Positions 1 through 7,776 are shown, counted from the first letter of the stretch. The stretch is DNA of 10,237 bases from Hemicentrotus pulcherrimus (GCA_003118195.1 BEXV01002184.1:31178-41414); one strand, 5' to 3'. Numbers and translations are program-made. The notes: generated by a model from the letters alone, not told the origin.

Positions 1-453
1 AAATCAGGGATCTTCCACACACAAAATGTTAACCCCAACACTTTTTTCATATACATGTACATGTAACCCCCCAAAAAACAATTAATTGAAAAAAGCCAAT
101 TTTGCAGAATTTTCTCAGTTATTCTTACCCTTATTTTGATTGTTTAATTGTAAAATACTGATAATGCTTTTATTTATTTGAAATGATGACTTTTATTGCA
201 GCCAATACTGGAAATACTGAGGTTTGAACATATATTAGGCATGTTTCTACTTTAAAAAGTTGTATAACATACAATAGCAGAGAATTCCTTTCAAGTTTTT
301 TTAAAGCTTTGACATTGAACACAGGAGGGCGGAAAACCCACAAGTTGAACTGAATGGACATGAACCTATAATGGTGACGGAAAAAAGGGCAAACATTTGC
401 TTCTCATATTTGAGCGAAGTCAAGTATTAGGGACAGGTTTTATTTGTTTTTGA
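1..453. other. AT-rich stretch without recognisable gene
   Basis: No coding region is supported. The only reading frame of note, on the minus strand at 170-361, is 63 codons with no recognisable motif. The one distinct element is a self-complementary ACATGT-type tract at 52-65 (TACATGTACATGTA), the first of many in the window. Confidence 0.6.
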
Positions 454-495
454 GACTGCTCAATTCTCTGTAAAGACTGGTCAATTCTCTGTAAA
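454..495. repeat. Two-copy 21-bp tandem duplication
   Basis: Units 454-474 and 475-495 are identical at 20 of 21 positions (GACTG followed by C or G, then TCAATTCTCTGTAAA). The next bases, GACAGG, begin a third copy that breaks off. The near identity indicates a recent local duplication. It overlaps the end of a 95-codon minus-strand frame that has no other sign of being coding. Confidence 0.9.
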
Positions 496-969
496 GACAG
501 GTACTGTGTTTGATCTCAAATAAAGTTGTAAAACACATCCTGGTTTAAAATTGGATGCTCTCGTTTGTAAGGGGGGAAAAGGGTAAACAAATCTGGTACA
601 AGGGGAATTCTTTATGAATATATGACTGATCAGGTACATGTCCATATATACAATTAATGTAAAGTTGTTGATTTTCCTTGCGTATTCACTATTCAAAGAT
701 TCTGACTCATTCTTCCCTTTCATGAAAAAGAGAAACATTAAAACATCTTTGGCCATCCACAGTTGCAATCTATTTTCCTGACGATCGACAGACTTGCAAG
801 TATTTATTCAGCATTTTCAAGAGATTAATATATGACACCAGTTTTTTTTTCATGGTAATTTTCATTCCCCTCTCAAGGTATAAGGAATATTTTACCAAAT
901 ATTTTCCCCAAACCTCTCACTTTCTTTGTACTGTACATACTGCACATATCATTAATCAAATTCCCAATA
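496..969. other. AT-rich stretch without recognisable gene
   Basis: Reading frames on both strands are short and show no family motif. There is a T10 run near 842-850. I see no RNA gene, transposon end or promoter here. Confidence 0.55.
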
Positions 970-1055
970 CCTTGGTTTCATTGGTACATTCAAGAGCTCA
1001 ACAAAAAAATGCTAATACATGTACATGTATTTAGCATTTCTCCTTGAAACCAAGG
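970..1055. repeat. Interrupted inverted repeat around an ACATGT palindrome
   Basis: CCTTGGTTTCA at 970-980 is the exact reverse complement of 1045-1055. Inside, AATGCTAA (1008 onward) pairs with TTAGCATT (1031-1038) around the palindromic core TACATGTACATGTA at 1016-1029. The 5' side has about 28 unpaired bases between the two stems and the 3' side about 6. That asymmetry argues against a microRNA precursor. A degraded short inverted-repeat element or a chance cruciform is likelier. Confidence 0.7.
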
Positions 1056-1397
1056 CAAGTATGATTGCACAGTGCTTCGCCTTTTAAGTCATTCAACATG
1101 TAATTACCTACATTAAGTTTTCCAAGTATCTTTCAGTATTATTCATTGCAACTAGGGCAGTGTTTCACAAAGACTAAGATCGACTTTTAGTTGGACCTGA
1201 CTATAGCAGGCCATTCATGCCATTGGTTGCTCTCACCATTATGATCATTAGATAATTCTTTTCCTTCAATAATAAATTATCAAAAAATGTAAATTCTGAA
1301 GATTTGTTCAAATTATTTGAAATCCCTTGAGAGACAAATGCCAGTACATGGTGAGAGCAAACAGTGGCATGAACAACCTACCATAGTTAAGTCCAAC

Positions 1398-1401
1398 TTA
1401 A
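1398..1401. repeat. Left TTAA target site duplication of the inner MITE
   Basis: TTAA directly precedes the AGGGAAAGTC terminus. The left arm of the outer element supplies the reverse complement of the empty site (CAACTTAAAGTCGA), apart from one substitution, and it contains only one copy. Confidence 0.88.
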
Positions 1402-1536
1402 AGGGAAAGTCGACCCTGAACTTACATGTAAGTTGTTTTTAATAAAAGCAGAACAGTGAGAGAAACATATCAGTGAAGGTTTGACGAAAATCTGACAAAG
1501 GATAAAAAAGTTATGAATTTTTTAAGTTCTAATTTT

Positions 1537-1546
1537 GTGACGTCAC
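1537..1546. promoter_or_regulatory. CRE-like palindrome, left MITE arm
   Basis: GTGACGTCAC contains the full cAMP response element core TGACGTCA, the binding site of CREB/ATF bZIP factors. It lies in the inner MITE and is repeated in the opposite arm at 1760-1769. Whether it is bound is unknown. Confidence 0.4.
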
Positions 1547-1646
1547 TTGCGACCTGCTCTTCCATATGTTGTGTACTGTAATTTCCATAAATTGCCCCCT
1601 TTTCATGGTTCTTGATGAAGGAATGGATCTATTTCATAGAGGCGTG

Positions 1647-1654
1647 TATAAAAG
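1647..1654 (+). promoter_or_regulatory. TATAAAAG motif in the MITE loop
   Basis: This is an exact TATA-box consensus in the unpaired loop of the inner MITE, 101 bases downstream of the left CRE-like site. A splice-donor-like CAGGTAAGA follows at 1682-1690. The three together could act as a portable promoter, but the match alone is weak evidence. Confidence 0.2.
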
Positions 1655-1759
1655 CATGTGTCTGATAATATATCAAATGCACAGGTAAGATAATTATTAT
1701 TTTTCTGAGAAAATGGCAATTTATGAAATTTACACAACGTATAGGAGAGCAGCTCGCAT

Positions 1760-1769
1760 GTGACGTCAC
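1760..1769. promoter_or_regulatory. CRE-like palindrome, right MITE arm
   Basis: This is the second GTGACGTCAC, the mirror partner of 1537-1546. Its identity in both arms follows from the palindromic structure of the element, so it may be inherited rather than selected. Confidence 0.4.
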
Positions 1770-1898
1770 AAAATTAAAACTTTAAAAATCCATAACTTTT
1801 GTATCTTTTGTCGGATTTTCGTCAAACCTTCACTGATATGTTTCTCTCACTGTTCTGCTTTTATTAAAAACAACGTAAGTTCAGGGTGGACTTTCCCT

Positions 1899-1902
1899 TT
1901 AA
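1899..1902. repeat. Right TTAA target site duplication of the inner MITE
   Basis: TTAA follows the CCCT end of the inner MITE and continues into AGTCGATCTTAGTC, the resumed right arm of the outer element. It matches the copy at 1398-1401. Confidence 0.88.
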
Positions 1903-2558
1903 AGTCGATCTTAGTCTTTATGAAACACACTCCTGATATTCAGTATCCTTTTATTTCCTCTTCCACCATCCTTCAAAATACCATTGCCATATAATCCTAC
2001 ACATGCTACGTTATAAAAGAGCATTATGACTTCAGCCTCATGTTGATTGTTGTCTTCATGGCTCAAAGGTTTCAATGGAGGTCCAGTGATGAGCACATCA
2101 CCACAATGAGCCCACTCCAGGAATCTTTGTCCCCCCTTTTTGTATTATAAAGAAAGGGCTATTCAAATACAGGATTCTTTCGTTTTGGTAGAGTTCACTG
2201 TTTTAGGAGGTCATCCATAGCTACTGTAGCTCACATGAAAGGACTAGTCTCCAAGCTCAGAATCGAATTTGACATTTTATCACCATTCCTGAAGACTTCA
2301 GCCAAGCCTAGATCTTTTGGCTGTGTCAGGAGTGGCTATAGCCTTTGTAAAAGGCCTCATGTCTGATAGACGCAGAGCGACTAAAAAAGAGACTAATCAC
2401 GAAAACCGAGTGAAAGGCTGAGCAAGTGGCCCAGCCAAGTAGCCTTTAGTAATCTGAATTGGATTTCTTATAACGTTTGTTTCCGACTGGGATTCTCTAT
2501 CAAAATGGTAGCGTCCAATCACCAATCATATCCTCGCATGGCGTCAGCATATATCCAT

Positions 2559-2578
2559 CACACACACACACTCACACA
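2559..2578. repeat. CA microsatellite
   Basis: This is a short CA dinucleotide run with a single CT interruption near 2571. It is typical of animal intergenic or intronic DNA. Confidence 0.85.
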
Positions 2579-2729
2579 GTAAACTCTACGTACATGTACA
2601 TAGTATAAACATACTGTATGGCCAATGGACCTACTAAGAATGATGCTTCGGAATAATATCCTGAGTCTGAAAGTAGTGGGTTATTTGGCAAACTCGAGCT
2701 GATGAAGAAAAGCCTATGGAGAAGTATTA

Positions 2730-2757
2730 CTACATGTACATGTACAGGTACATGTAG
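2730..2757. repeat. ACATGT palindromic array
   Basis: CTACATGTAC at 2730-2739 is the exact reverse complement of GTACATGTAG at 2748-2757, with ATGTACAG between them. It is one of the densest ACATGT tracts in the window. Confidence 0.8.
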
Positions 2758-3260
2758 GTATTTAGTAAAGTTGAAGAATAGTCATCTCTTTTGATTGATT
2801 GCTTTATTCACTACATGTTTACAATATAACTCATATCCATTACAATTATATTAATGTACATATCAAAGTTTGCAGTAATGACAATATAAACGGCATTGTT
2901 GGGAAGACCAGTCCTTGTAAGTTTTATATTTCTTTTATTATACCCAAATGAATATCACATACCCAGTGTGATGTCATCACCTGATACTCAATCAACATTT
3001 TCTATTCTTGATTTAAAAAATATATACTGTACACAACTGCATCTACACTGTACTGTATTTGTCCATACCTGTATGTGAAAATGTTATCAATGTTTCAAAA
3101 GATTATTTTATAACTATTGCTAAGGAAAAAATGTCTTAGAACTAACTCAGGATGAATTAGAGACTTTTAAGCTCGACAATAATTATTTGTTATTGATCAT
3201 GGACACTGCGCTGGATACAAGATTTCGCCCTATAGTCCTTCAAAATTGCTAGATTCAAGA

Positions 3261-3294
3261 GTACATGTACATACACATGTACATGTCCATGTAG
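3261..3294. repeat. ACATGT repeat cluster
   Basis: There are two tracts of alternating ACATGT words (GTACATGTAC at 3261-3270 and ACATGTACATG from 3275), followed by a degenerate CCATGTAG. Each word is self-complementary. Confidence 0.75.
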
Positions 3295-3319
3295 CAGAGT
3301 TCTGACCATTTTTTTTTCC

Positions 3320-4180
3320 AATTTACTTTTCAATGTAAAATACATTTTTCATTTCAACAAGCGAGGGTTTGGGATAAGGACAATTTCTGACCTATTGAAC
3401 AGTATATACATGTACATGACAACATATCATCTACATGTATATTCATTAGAACAAGTTTATGGAAGGGACAAAAATTACAGAAGTTCTTTAGTATCTTTAG
3501 TGAGTACACTTCCTAATTGAATCAAGTATGGAGGTTCATGAGTAAACCAAATGTGATGAGTAGAATGAAACACCTAATAAAAATGACTTTTCAATAAGAA
3601 GCCAAAGTTGAACACATTGATTTAATTTATCAATGAATACAAGCAGAAGATTTGGGAAACAAATGGTTTATGACTGATTATCATCAGTGTTCATAACAAA
3701 AACGAAACAAAAAACTTTGACAAAAATTCCTCATTTTGTAAGTAGGATTCCTAATTATATTGTGATGTGTTAAAACATGAAAACTATCCCACCATTGGAG
3801 GATCATGACTAAATGTACATGTTAACCTAACAACGTGATGAGTACCTGTTGTACATGTATAATAAAATGCCTTTTTAATGTTTTAAAAAATCAACGTAAA
3901 CAATGATTTTACCTATTTTTAAAAAATCATTCCAAGCAGATCATTTGGGGTAAAAGTAATTTCTGACCTTTGCTTTATCATAAAAGTTCATTACAACAAC
4001 AGAAAAAAATCCACCATAACCAAAGTTTTTTATTTTCTTCAGTGAGAAGGCTTCTATAGAATCCTAATCCTATTGTAATGTGTTGAATCTAGCAAACTTT
4101 TCACACCTGTATTGGTTCATGACTAAACCTAACGATGTGATGAGTAACGTCTCACCCTCATACTAATTGGGAAATGGCAA
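3320..4180 (+). repeat. Three diverged tandem copies of a unit of about 290 bp
   Basis: Three copies share an ordered set of landmarks. The AAGC(A/G)...TTTGGG landmark is at 3359, 3641 and 3934. The AATTTCTGACC block is in copies 1 and 3, with TTTATGACTGA in copy 2. A TTCATTA/TTCATAACAA block follows, then TCCTAAT, then GGTTCATGA(G/C)TAAA or a close variant. GTGATGAGTA is at 3553, 3835 and 4137. Spacing is 282 and 293 bases at the first landmark and 282 and 302 at the last. Copies 2 and 3 also share ATTGT(G/A)ATGTGTT, and copy 1 is somewhat different. Divergence is substantial, so the duplication is old. No reading frame is kept. An old minisatellite or satellite fragment fits best. Confidence 0.8.
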
Positions 4181-4198
4181 CTTGGAGAGACCTTCCAA

Positions 4199-4220
4199 AC
4201 ATGTACATGTACATACATGT
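4199..4220. repeat. ACATGT tract
   Basis: Overlapping ACATGT and GTACAT words end the tandem-repeat region. The tract is largely self-complementary. Confidence 0.75.
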
Positions 4221-4264
4221 ATTAAGTCATTAACATTCTGAACTCTGGACTGTCTCGGGCAATC

Positions 4265-4282
4265 AGGGCAGCGTTTCACAAA
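4265..4282 (+). mobile_element. Solo transposon-like terminus
   Basis: AGGGCAGCGTTTCACAAA matches the left end of the outer MITE at 1154-1171 (AGGGCAGTGTTTCACAAA) at 17 of 18 positions. I found no inverted partner in the following several hundred bases, so this is probably a truncated copy or the end of a different family sharing the terminus. How far it extends to the right is unclear. Confidence 0.5.
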
Positions 4283-4900
4283 ACTGTCATTAAAGTGTAC
4301 ATGTAGAAGGTTGATGAAAAAACTGCGTAAGTTTTGTATGGAATGTTACTCATTATATTTTTTAAACTGTACTAACCCTCCAACATGCAAAATATCCAGA
4401 ACAATTCTGAACCCACAAAGATATTTATGGTTTTCTTTGAAGACCTGTGTCACCTGTGCGACACCCTCTAACAGTTAACTCTCCCAAGTCCTAACCATTT
4501 TCCCATGAAAATAAAACATAAAACAGGCTTTTTACATTTTTGTTGACACTTAAATGTCTGGAAAGGTACATGTACATGTAGAGCCAAATCATTGCTTTTT
4601 GACAATTTTCATTCACCTTAAATATAATGAAATTGTAATAATATAGTTGGGAGAATTAAGGAATCGTTTTGACCAATTGTTTCCAATTTGTATCATTAAT
4701 AATGGTCTGTTTTCACTCAATTTTTCAGATTACCTTTAATTGTACATCTAGCATTGAAGTCACTACCTTAGCACCATTTTCTCTCATCTGAACAATGTTA
4801 CCAAGTCCCTTTAAGTTTTCATCAAATTTATGCATTACATTTTAAGCAAACTTGAGGTTTGATTGTCCCTGAGTACAATGAGCATCAGTCATTTAAACAA
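4283..4900. other. AT-rich stretch without recognisable gene
   Basis: No open reading frame of note, RNA gene or transposon structure is seen. It includes an ACATGT tract near 4566-4580. Confidence 0.55.
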
Positions 4901-5055
4901 GACTTTTCATAATGTATGTTTGATGTCAAATGTCAATTGCAATGCTGATAGTAATTTCCTGGGGAGATTTTCCAGGGACTTTTCATGATGTATGAATTAT
5001 GTTTGAACATGTCATATGTCAAATGCAAAGCTGATAGTAATTTCCTGGAGAGACT
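4901..5055 (+). repeat. Direct duplication of about 70-80 bp
   Basis: Unit 1 (about 4901-4968) and unit 2 (about 4977-5055) align from GACTTTTCAT(A/G)ATGTATG to GCTGATAGTAATTTCCTGG(G/A)GAGA. The final block of 23 bases differs at few positions. Unit 2 carries about 12 extra bases in its middle. The two lie almost end to end, 76 bases apart, so this is a local tandem duplication. Confidence 0.88.
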
Positions 5056-5542
5056 TTGTTTTCATTGTCCTTCGTACTTGAATTATGTAAGGCATTAATG
5101 CTCATTACCAAGTCACTCAGACAGGATTTGAAGCTGCCCGTCCCCTGGCTGCTTACGTCCATTTACAAGCATGATACACATACTTTATCGAGCAGTCAGC
5201 TAAGACAAAGAAACAAACAAACAAAACTGTACATGTACAGTCGTATATACCACACAGTCTTTGATGTGATAAACATACAGTGTATGTGTTGTGTACATAG
5301 TATACATATATTTCCATGGCAACTGAAATACAAACAGCTTTGATCAGCAGAATACTGTCTGAACACAATAAACATATTGTTTTGCCTATTGCTAAGATAC
5401 TGGATTAAAGTTATCTGATTAACATGCAGTCACTTTAAGCCATTGCCTATGGTAACTTGTTGGTCGATGGTCTCTACCTGTATATTAATATAGAATTTCA
5501 TTTATCGAAAACATTGATTTTATTCTGTAAATTTCAATGCAT
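5056..5542. other. Gene-free stretch with overlapping short frames
   Basis: Two short frames occupy opposite strands at about 5056-5343 and 5153-5368. Neither has a recognisable domain, and their overlap on opposite strands argues that at least one is chance. An ACATGT tract lies near 5228-5239. Confidence 0.5.
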
Positions 5543-5770
5543 AAGGCCTAAAAAAATGTGTTGTATTGCCCTTGAGGTGCCAAAACATGGGTTGGTCAGT
5601 CAGAAATCCTTTTTTTTTTTAAAATAATAATAAAAAAACATAAAAAAATTAAAAATTAAATTAAAAAAAAAAAAGATTAAAAAAAAAAAATTTTTTAAAA
5701 GCCGACCGTAGATTTCAAGATTTTTGGGTCAGTCCCAAAGGGCAATACAACATTTTTTTTTAAAGGCCTT
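5543..5770. mobile_element. Inverted-repeat element with A/T-rich centre
   Basis: The left terminus (5543-5573, AAGGCCTA... to TTGTATTGCCCTT) and right terminus (5738-5770) are reverse complements over about 31-33 bp, with small differences in the A-run length and one TG insertion. Similarity continues weakly inward (GGTCAGTC at 5594-5601 against GGGTCAGTCCC at 5726-5736, the latter in direct orientation). The centre, 5610-5700, is almost only A and T. The structure fits a non-autonomous DNA transposon of about 228 bp. No target duplication is certain, so the superfamily is not assigned. Confidence 0.75.
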
Positions 5771-6934
5771 TTAAAGTACTGTAGGTTAGATCGAACAAGG
5801 TTATACAAATTCCATCATCAACATAAAATACAGCCCCACTTTTGCACTTGAAGAGTTTGAGTTCTCCATCCCATGATCTAGGCAATTGGTTTCAAGAAAA
5901 CTAATGTCAATGTACTTAAGTACAGACCAAAACCATTTTTCCCAATTTCAAGAACCTTGATCTCTAAACTCCTTGATTACACTCTGTCTTGAAATACTCA
6001 TGCATCTGTACATGTATGAAGAAAAAAATTGTGTTTAATAAAGGTCTAAAGCTGACCTTTTAGGTGGAGTTTACACCTGTTTTTAACCACTTCAGATAAG
6101 AATAAATATCCCTTCTTTTCTTTATTTTTAGGCTCTTTGATTAAAAAAAGTAATTTAAAAGAGTCCAAGCCCCATGGAGTCATCAGAGACCACCTGATGA
6201 ATCATTAAGCTGGTAGTTACTCCATATCCCCCTGCGGTAGCATACTGTCTAGAGGGGTCATTCACACAAAGAGGAAATTTATACATCATTTTACGATTTT
6301 AAATCTGAGATGCACGGCCCTACGTGTTATCAGTGTCTGTAATGTGGTGTAATATTGAAGCCTTATAAAAAATTGCGCTTCAATGATCACAAAGTGACTC
6401 TATTTGAGTTACCGATTTGTTTTACCATACTCATTTTCACCGATAGACTGTAGTGTTATAAAAACCGTTAGCAAAACTAAAAATGGAATTTCGATTTTCA
6501 ATCATACCAGTAAAATATCTTGATAATCAGACAGGCAATTGGCTTGTAAAAGTCATGGGGTTCCTGACTGACCTAAAAGTTTATAATTATCATTGCAGCA
6601 TGAGCTTAATCCAGGATTTTGTTTCAGAATCTGAGGCAATGTTACTGAGTTACTTTAATTAGAAGGATGGCTTCAGTCTCTTGTATTGATGGTTGTTCCA
6701 ATGAGACCTCATACATCTGGTTCCAATGAAAGGCAAATTTTATTAAAATATTCTGCATGGTACCAGATGGTTATTTCTGTTTAACTTTTTATCAGCTTTG
6801 GTTGATCAACTGAACAAAACAGGGATTGCCACAGTTAATTTTGTCACATTTTTGTTTGGTTTGGTTTGTTTATACCTGACTGCTATTAGATGTACAATGT
6901 AAGTATGTGCTTTTAAAAGTACACGTTAGCAAAC
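5771..6934. other. Gene-free stretch with minor palindromes
   Basis: No coding region is supported. Local structures are the perfect 14-bp palindrome TGTACTTAAGTACA (5911-5924), a nested imperfect inverted repeat (6174-6225: ATGGAGT with ACTCCAT, CATCAG with CTGATG), and an 8-bp stem ATTGAAGC/GCTTCAAT with a 15-base loop (6354-6384). None matches a known RNA family that I can recognise. Confidence 0.5.
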
Positions 6935-7015
6935 AACCTTGAATTCCTCTCTAAAGCACTTGGCACTTGGTGATGAGGATTAATGCCTTACCATAGGGCA
7001 CTAGTGCATCAAATT

Positions 7016-7026
7016 GGTCTCGAACC
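7016..7026 (-). promoter_or_regulatory. Pol III B box of the SINE
   Basis: On the minus strand the sequence is GGTTCGAGACC, matching the B-box consensus GGTTCGANNCC, which is bound by TFIIIC. Confidence 0.7.
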
Positions 7027-7058
7027 CAGGACCTCCCGGTTATGAGACCACTGCTCTA

Positions 7059-7069
7059 CCACTGAGCCA
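7059..7069 (-). promoter_or_regulatory. Pol III A box of the SINE
   Basis: On the minus strand the sequence is TGGCTCAGTGG, matching TRGYNNARNNGG. Together with the B box it forms an intact type 2 Pol III internal promoter, with about 32 bases between the two boxes. Confidence 0.7.
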
Positions 7070-7269
7070 TCGCACCTCAAGTACATGTATATGTATACAG
7101 TGTACCATGAATATCTGCTTTTAGGGACGATGCTCTGAAGCATGGTATGCAAAATTACAGTTGTTTACACAAAGTATGATCTTCATACAAATTAGTTATA
7201 AGTTTGATATAACTGGTCTTATCAGCATACATGTTATTTCAGCCTCTGTACCATTTCCGTGTCGCGCGC

Positions 7270-7323
7270 CCAATCAGCTGATAAAATAACACACACTCAA
7301 TGTTTGACAGTCTCACTATAAAA
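7270..7323 (+). promoter_or_regulatory. Candidate Pol II promoter (CCAAT and TATA)
   Basis: CCAATCAG at 7270-7277 is a strong NF-Y-type CCAAT box. It overlaps an E-box, CAGCTG, and a GATAA word. TATAAAA lies at 7317-7323, about 40 bases later, and a small CpG cluster (GTCGCGCGCC, 7261-7270) precedes it. The order and spacing are promoter-like, and transcription would start near 7345-7350. No gene can be identified downstream, and an inverted-repeat element occupies the expected start. Confidence 0.25.
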
Positions 7324-7337
7324 CTTGAGCTTAACTT

Positions 7338-7478
7338 TAGAATACCCCACCAATAGAGTTTGTGTACATGTACATAAAAGGTTCAAAGACCTAGGGTTAG
7401 GGATAGGTTTAGTGTTACCTAAGAAACTTAAGTCTTCAAATTTAGCTTCATCTGTCAATTTTGTAGTGGGGTATTCTA
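7338..7478. mobile_element. Short 141-bp inverted-repeat element
   Basis: TAGAATACCCCAC at 7338-7350 is the exact reverse complement of GTGGGGTATTCTA at 7466-7478. If the outer TA on each side is a target duplication, the element fits a Tc1/mariner-type MITE, but TA is too short to prove this. The interior carries an ACATGT tract (7363-7374) and a telomere-like TAGGGTTAGGG (7392-7402). Confidence 0.6.
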
Positions 7479-7531
7479 GTGTTGCTCCGAAAATTGTTAT
7501 CTACATGTACATCATTTACATGTTCATTCAG

Positions 7532-7593
7532 ACCCCCCCCCAAAAAAAAAACAAAACAACAACAACAACAAAACAAAACAAAACAAAAAAAAT
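7532..7593 (+). repeat. C9-A10 and AAC/AAAAC simple repeat
   Basis: Nine C bases are followed by ten A bases, then CAA and CAAAA units. The two overlapping 77-100 codon frames here owe their length to this low-complexity DNA. Confidence 0.9.
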
Positions 7594-7776
7594 CTCTTTT
7601 ATTTCATGTTTCACCATTGATATTTGAGGAATCTATACAAACAAATAAAAATAACATGGTGCAGTTTCAGCCTTTGCGCTCCTACAGTAGTACATGTTTT
7701 TGTAAGTCATAGTTAACTCATTTAAAGAAATCATGAATCAACTTTAATTGGCTTTAAGTGATTTCCCTTCAGTCCA

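Larger units (their letters stand above)
1402..1898. mobile_element. T2/Kolobok-type MITE, 497 bp, nested
   Basis: The left arm (1402-1596) and right arm (1715-1898) are near-perfect reverse complements over about 185-195 bp, separated by a 118-bp loop (1597-1714). The ends read AGGGAAAGTC and GACTTTCCCT and are flanked by TTAA. A TTAA duplication with TTAAAGGRR-like ends is the known hallmark of T2-family MITEs described in Xenopus and linked to Kolobok transposases. piggyBac-related elements also use TTAA but usually have CCC-starting termini. The main arm difference is about five extra bases (ACATGTA-like) near 1424-1430 in the left arm. There is no transposase. High arm identity and intact duplications suggest fairly recent insertion, later than the outer element. 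Confidence 0.92.
1152..1935. mobile_element. Palindromic MITE-like element, split by a second insertion
   Basis: The left arm (about 1152-1239) is the imperfect reverse complement of a right arm that now lies in two pieces, about 1348-1401 and 1903-1935. Paired blocks include GTGTTTCACAAAGAC at 1160-1174 with its complement ending at 1928, and the GCTCTCACCAT region near 1229-1239 with ATGGTGAGAGC at 1348-1358. Removing the inner element at 1402-1898 and one TTAA restores a continuous element of about 283 bp with an AT-rich loop at 1240-1347. The outer ends, near CTAGGG and CCTG, resemble CAGGG-type hAT termini, but no clear target duplication is visible, so the superfamily is open. It encodes no transposase and would depend on one supplied elsewhere. 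Confidence 0.85.
1936..3319. other. Gene-free stretch with scattered simple repeats
   Basis: No coding region is supported. Frames at 1911-2096 (minus) and 2896-3078 (plus) are about 60 codons and unrecognised. The part from about 2230 to 2460 is less AT-rich and contains a GCCTTT-GTA-AAAGGC hairpin near 2341-2355, but no family match is visible. Two CCAAT-type words occur at about 2516-2526, just before the CA repeat. Confidence 0.5.
6935..7076 (-). mobile_element. tRNA-derived SINE
   Basis: Read on the minus strand, the head at 7076-7005 looks like a tRNA. It has GGTGCGA as the acceptor 5' half, GCTC/GAGC as D stem around AGTGGTA, an anticodon-loop-like CTCATAA (CAT in the anticodon position) and GGTTCGAGACC as the T-loop region. 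The acceptor pairs only partly with GATGCAC downstream, and the anticodon and T stems are mispaired, so it is not a functional tRNA gene. The part that follows on the same strand (AAGGCATTAATCCTCATCACC and on to about 6935) resembles the body of invertebrate tRNA-SINEs. The 3' end is uncertain. SINEs of this type are transcribed by RNA polymerase III and moved by LINE enzymes. Confidence 0.72.

Noticed and set aside
970..1055. MicroRNA precursor
   Set aside because: The hairpin is strongly asymmetric, with about 28 unpaired bases on one side, and lacks a continuous stem of about 22 bp.
2230..2460. Possible exon in a less AT-rich stretch
   Set aside because: No frame stays open with recognisable content, and no clear paired splice sites are visible.
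3320..4180. CRISPR-like array
   Set aside because: The repeats are whole diverged units of about 290 bp without spacers, and the DNA is evidently eukaryotic.
7005..7076. Functional methionine tRNA gene on the minus strand
   Set aside because: The boxes are good, but the anticodon and T stems have several mismatches and SINE-like sequence follows directly.
7392..7402. Interstitial telomere repeat (TAGGGTTAGGG)
   Set aside because: Fewer than two TTAGGG units is within chance expectation and there is no array.
7325..7712. Two overlapping plus frames of 77 and 100 codons
   Set aside because: Both pass through the C9-A10 and AAC simple repeat and an inverted-repeat element. Their Lys/Thr/Gln-rich parts are low-complexity artefacts.
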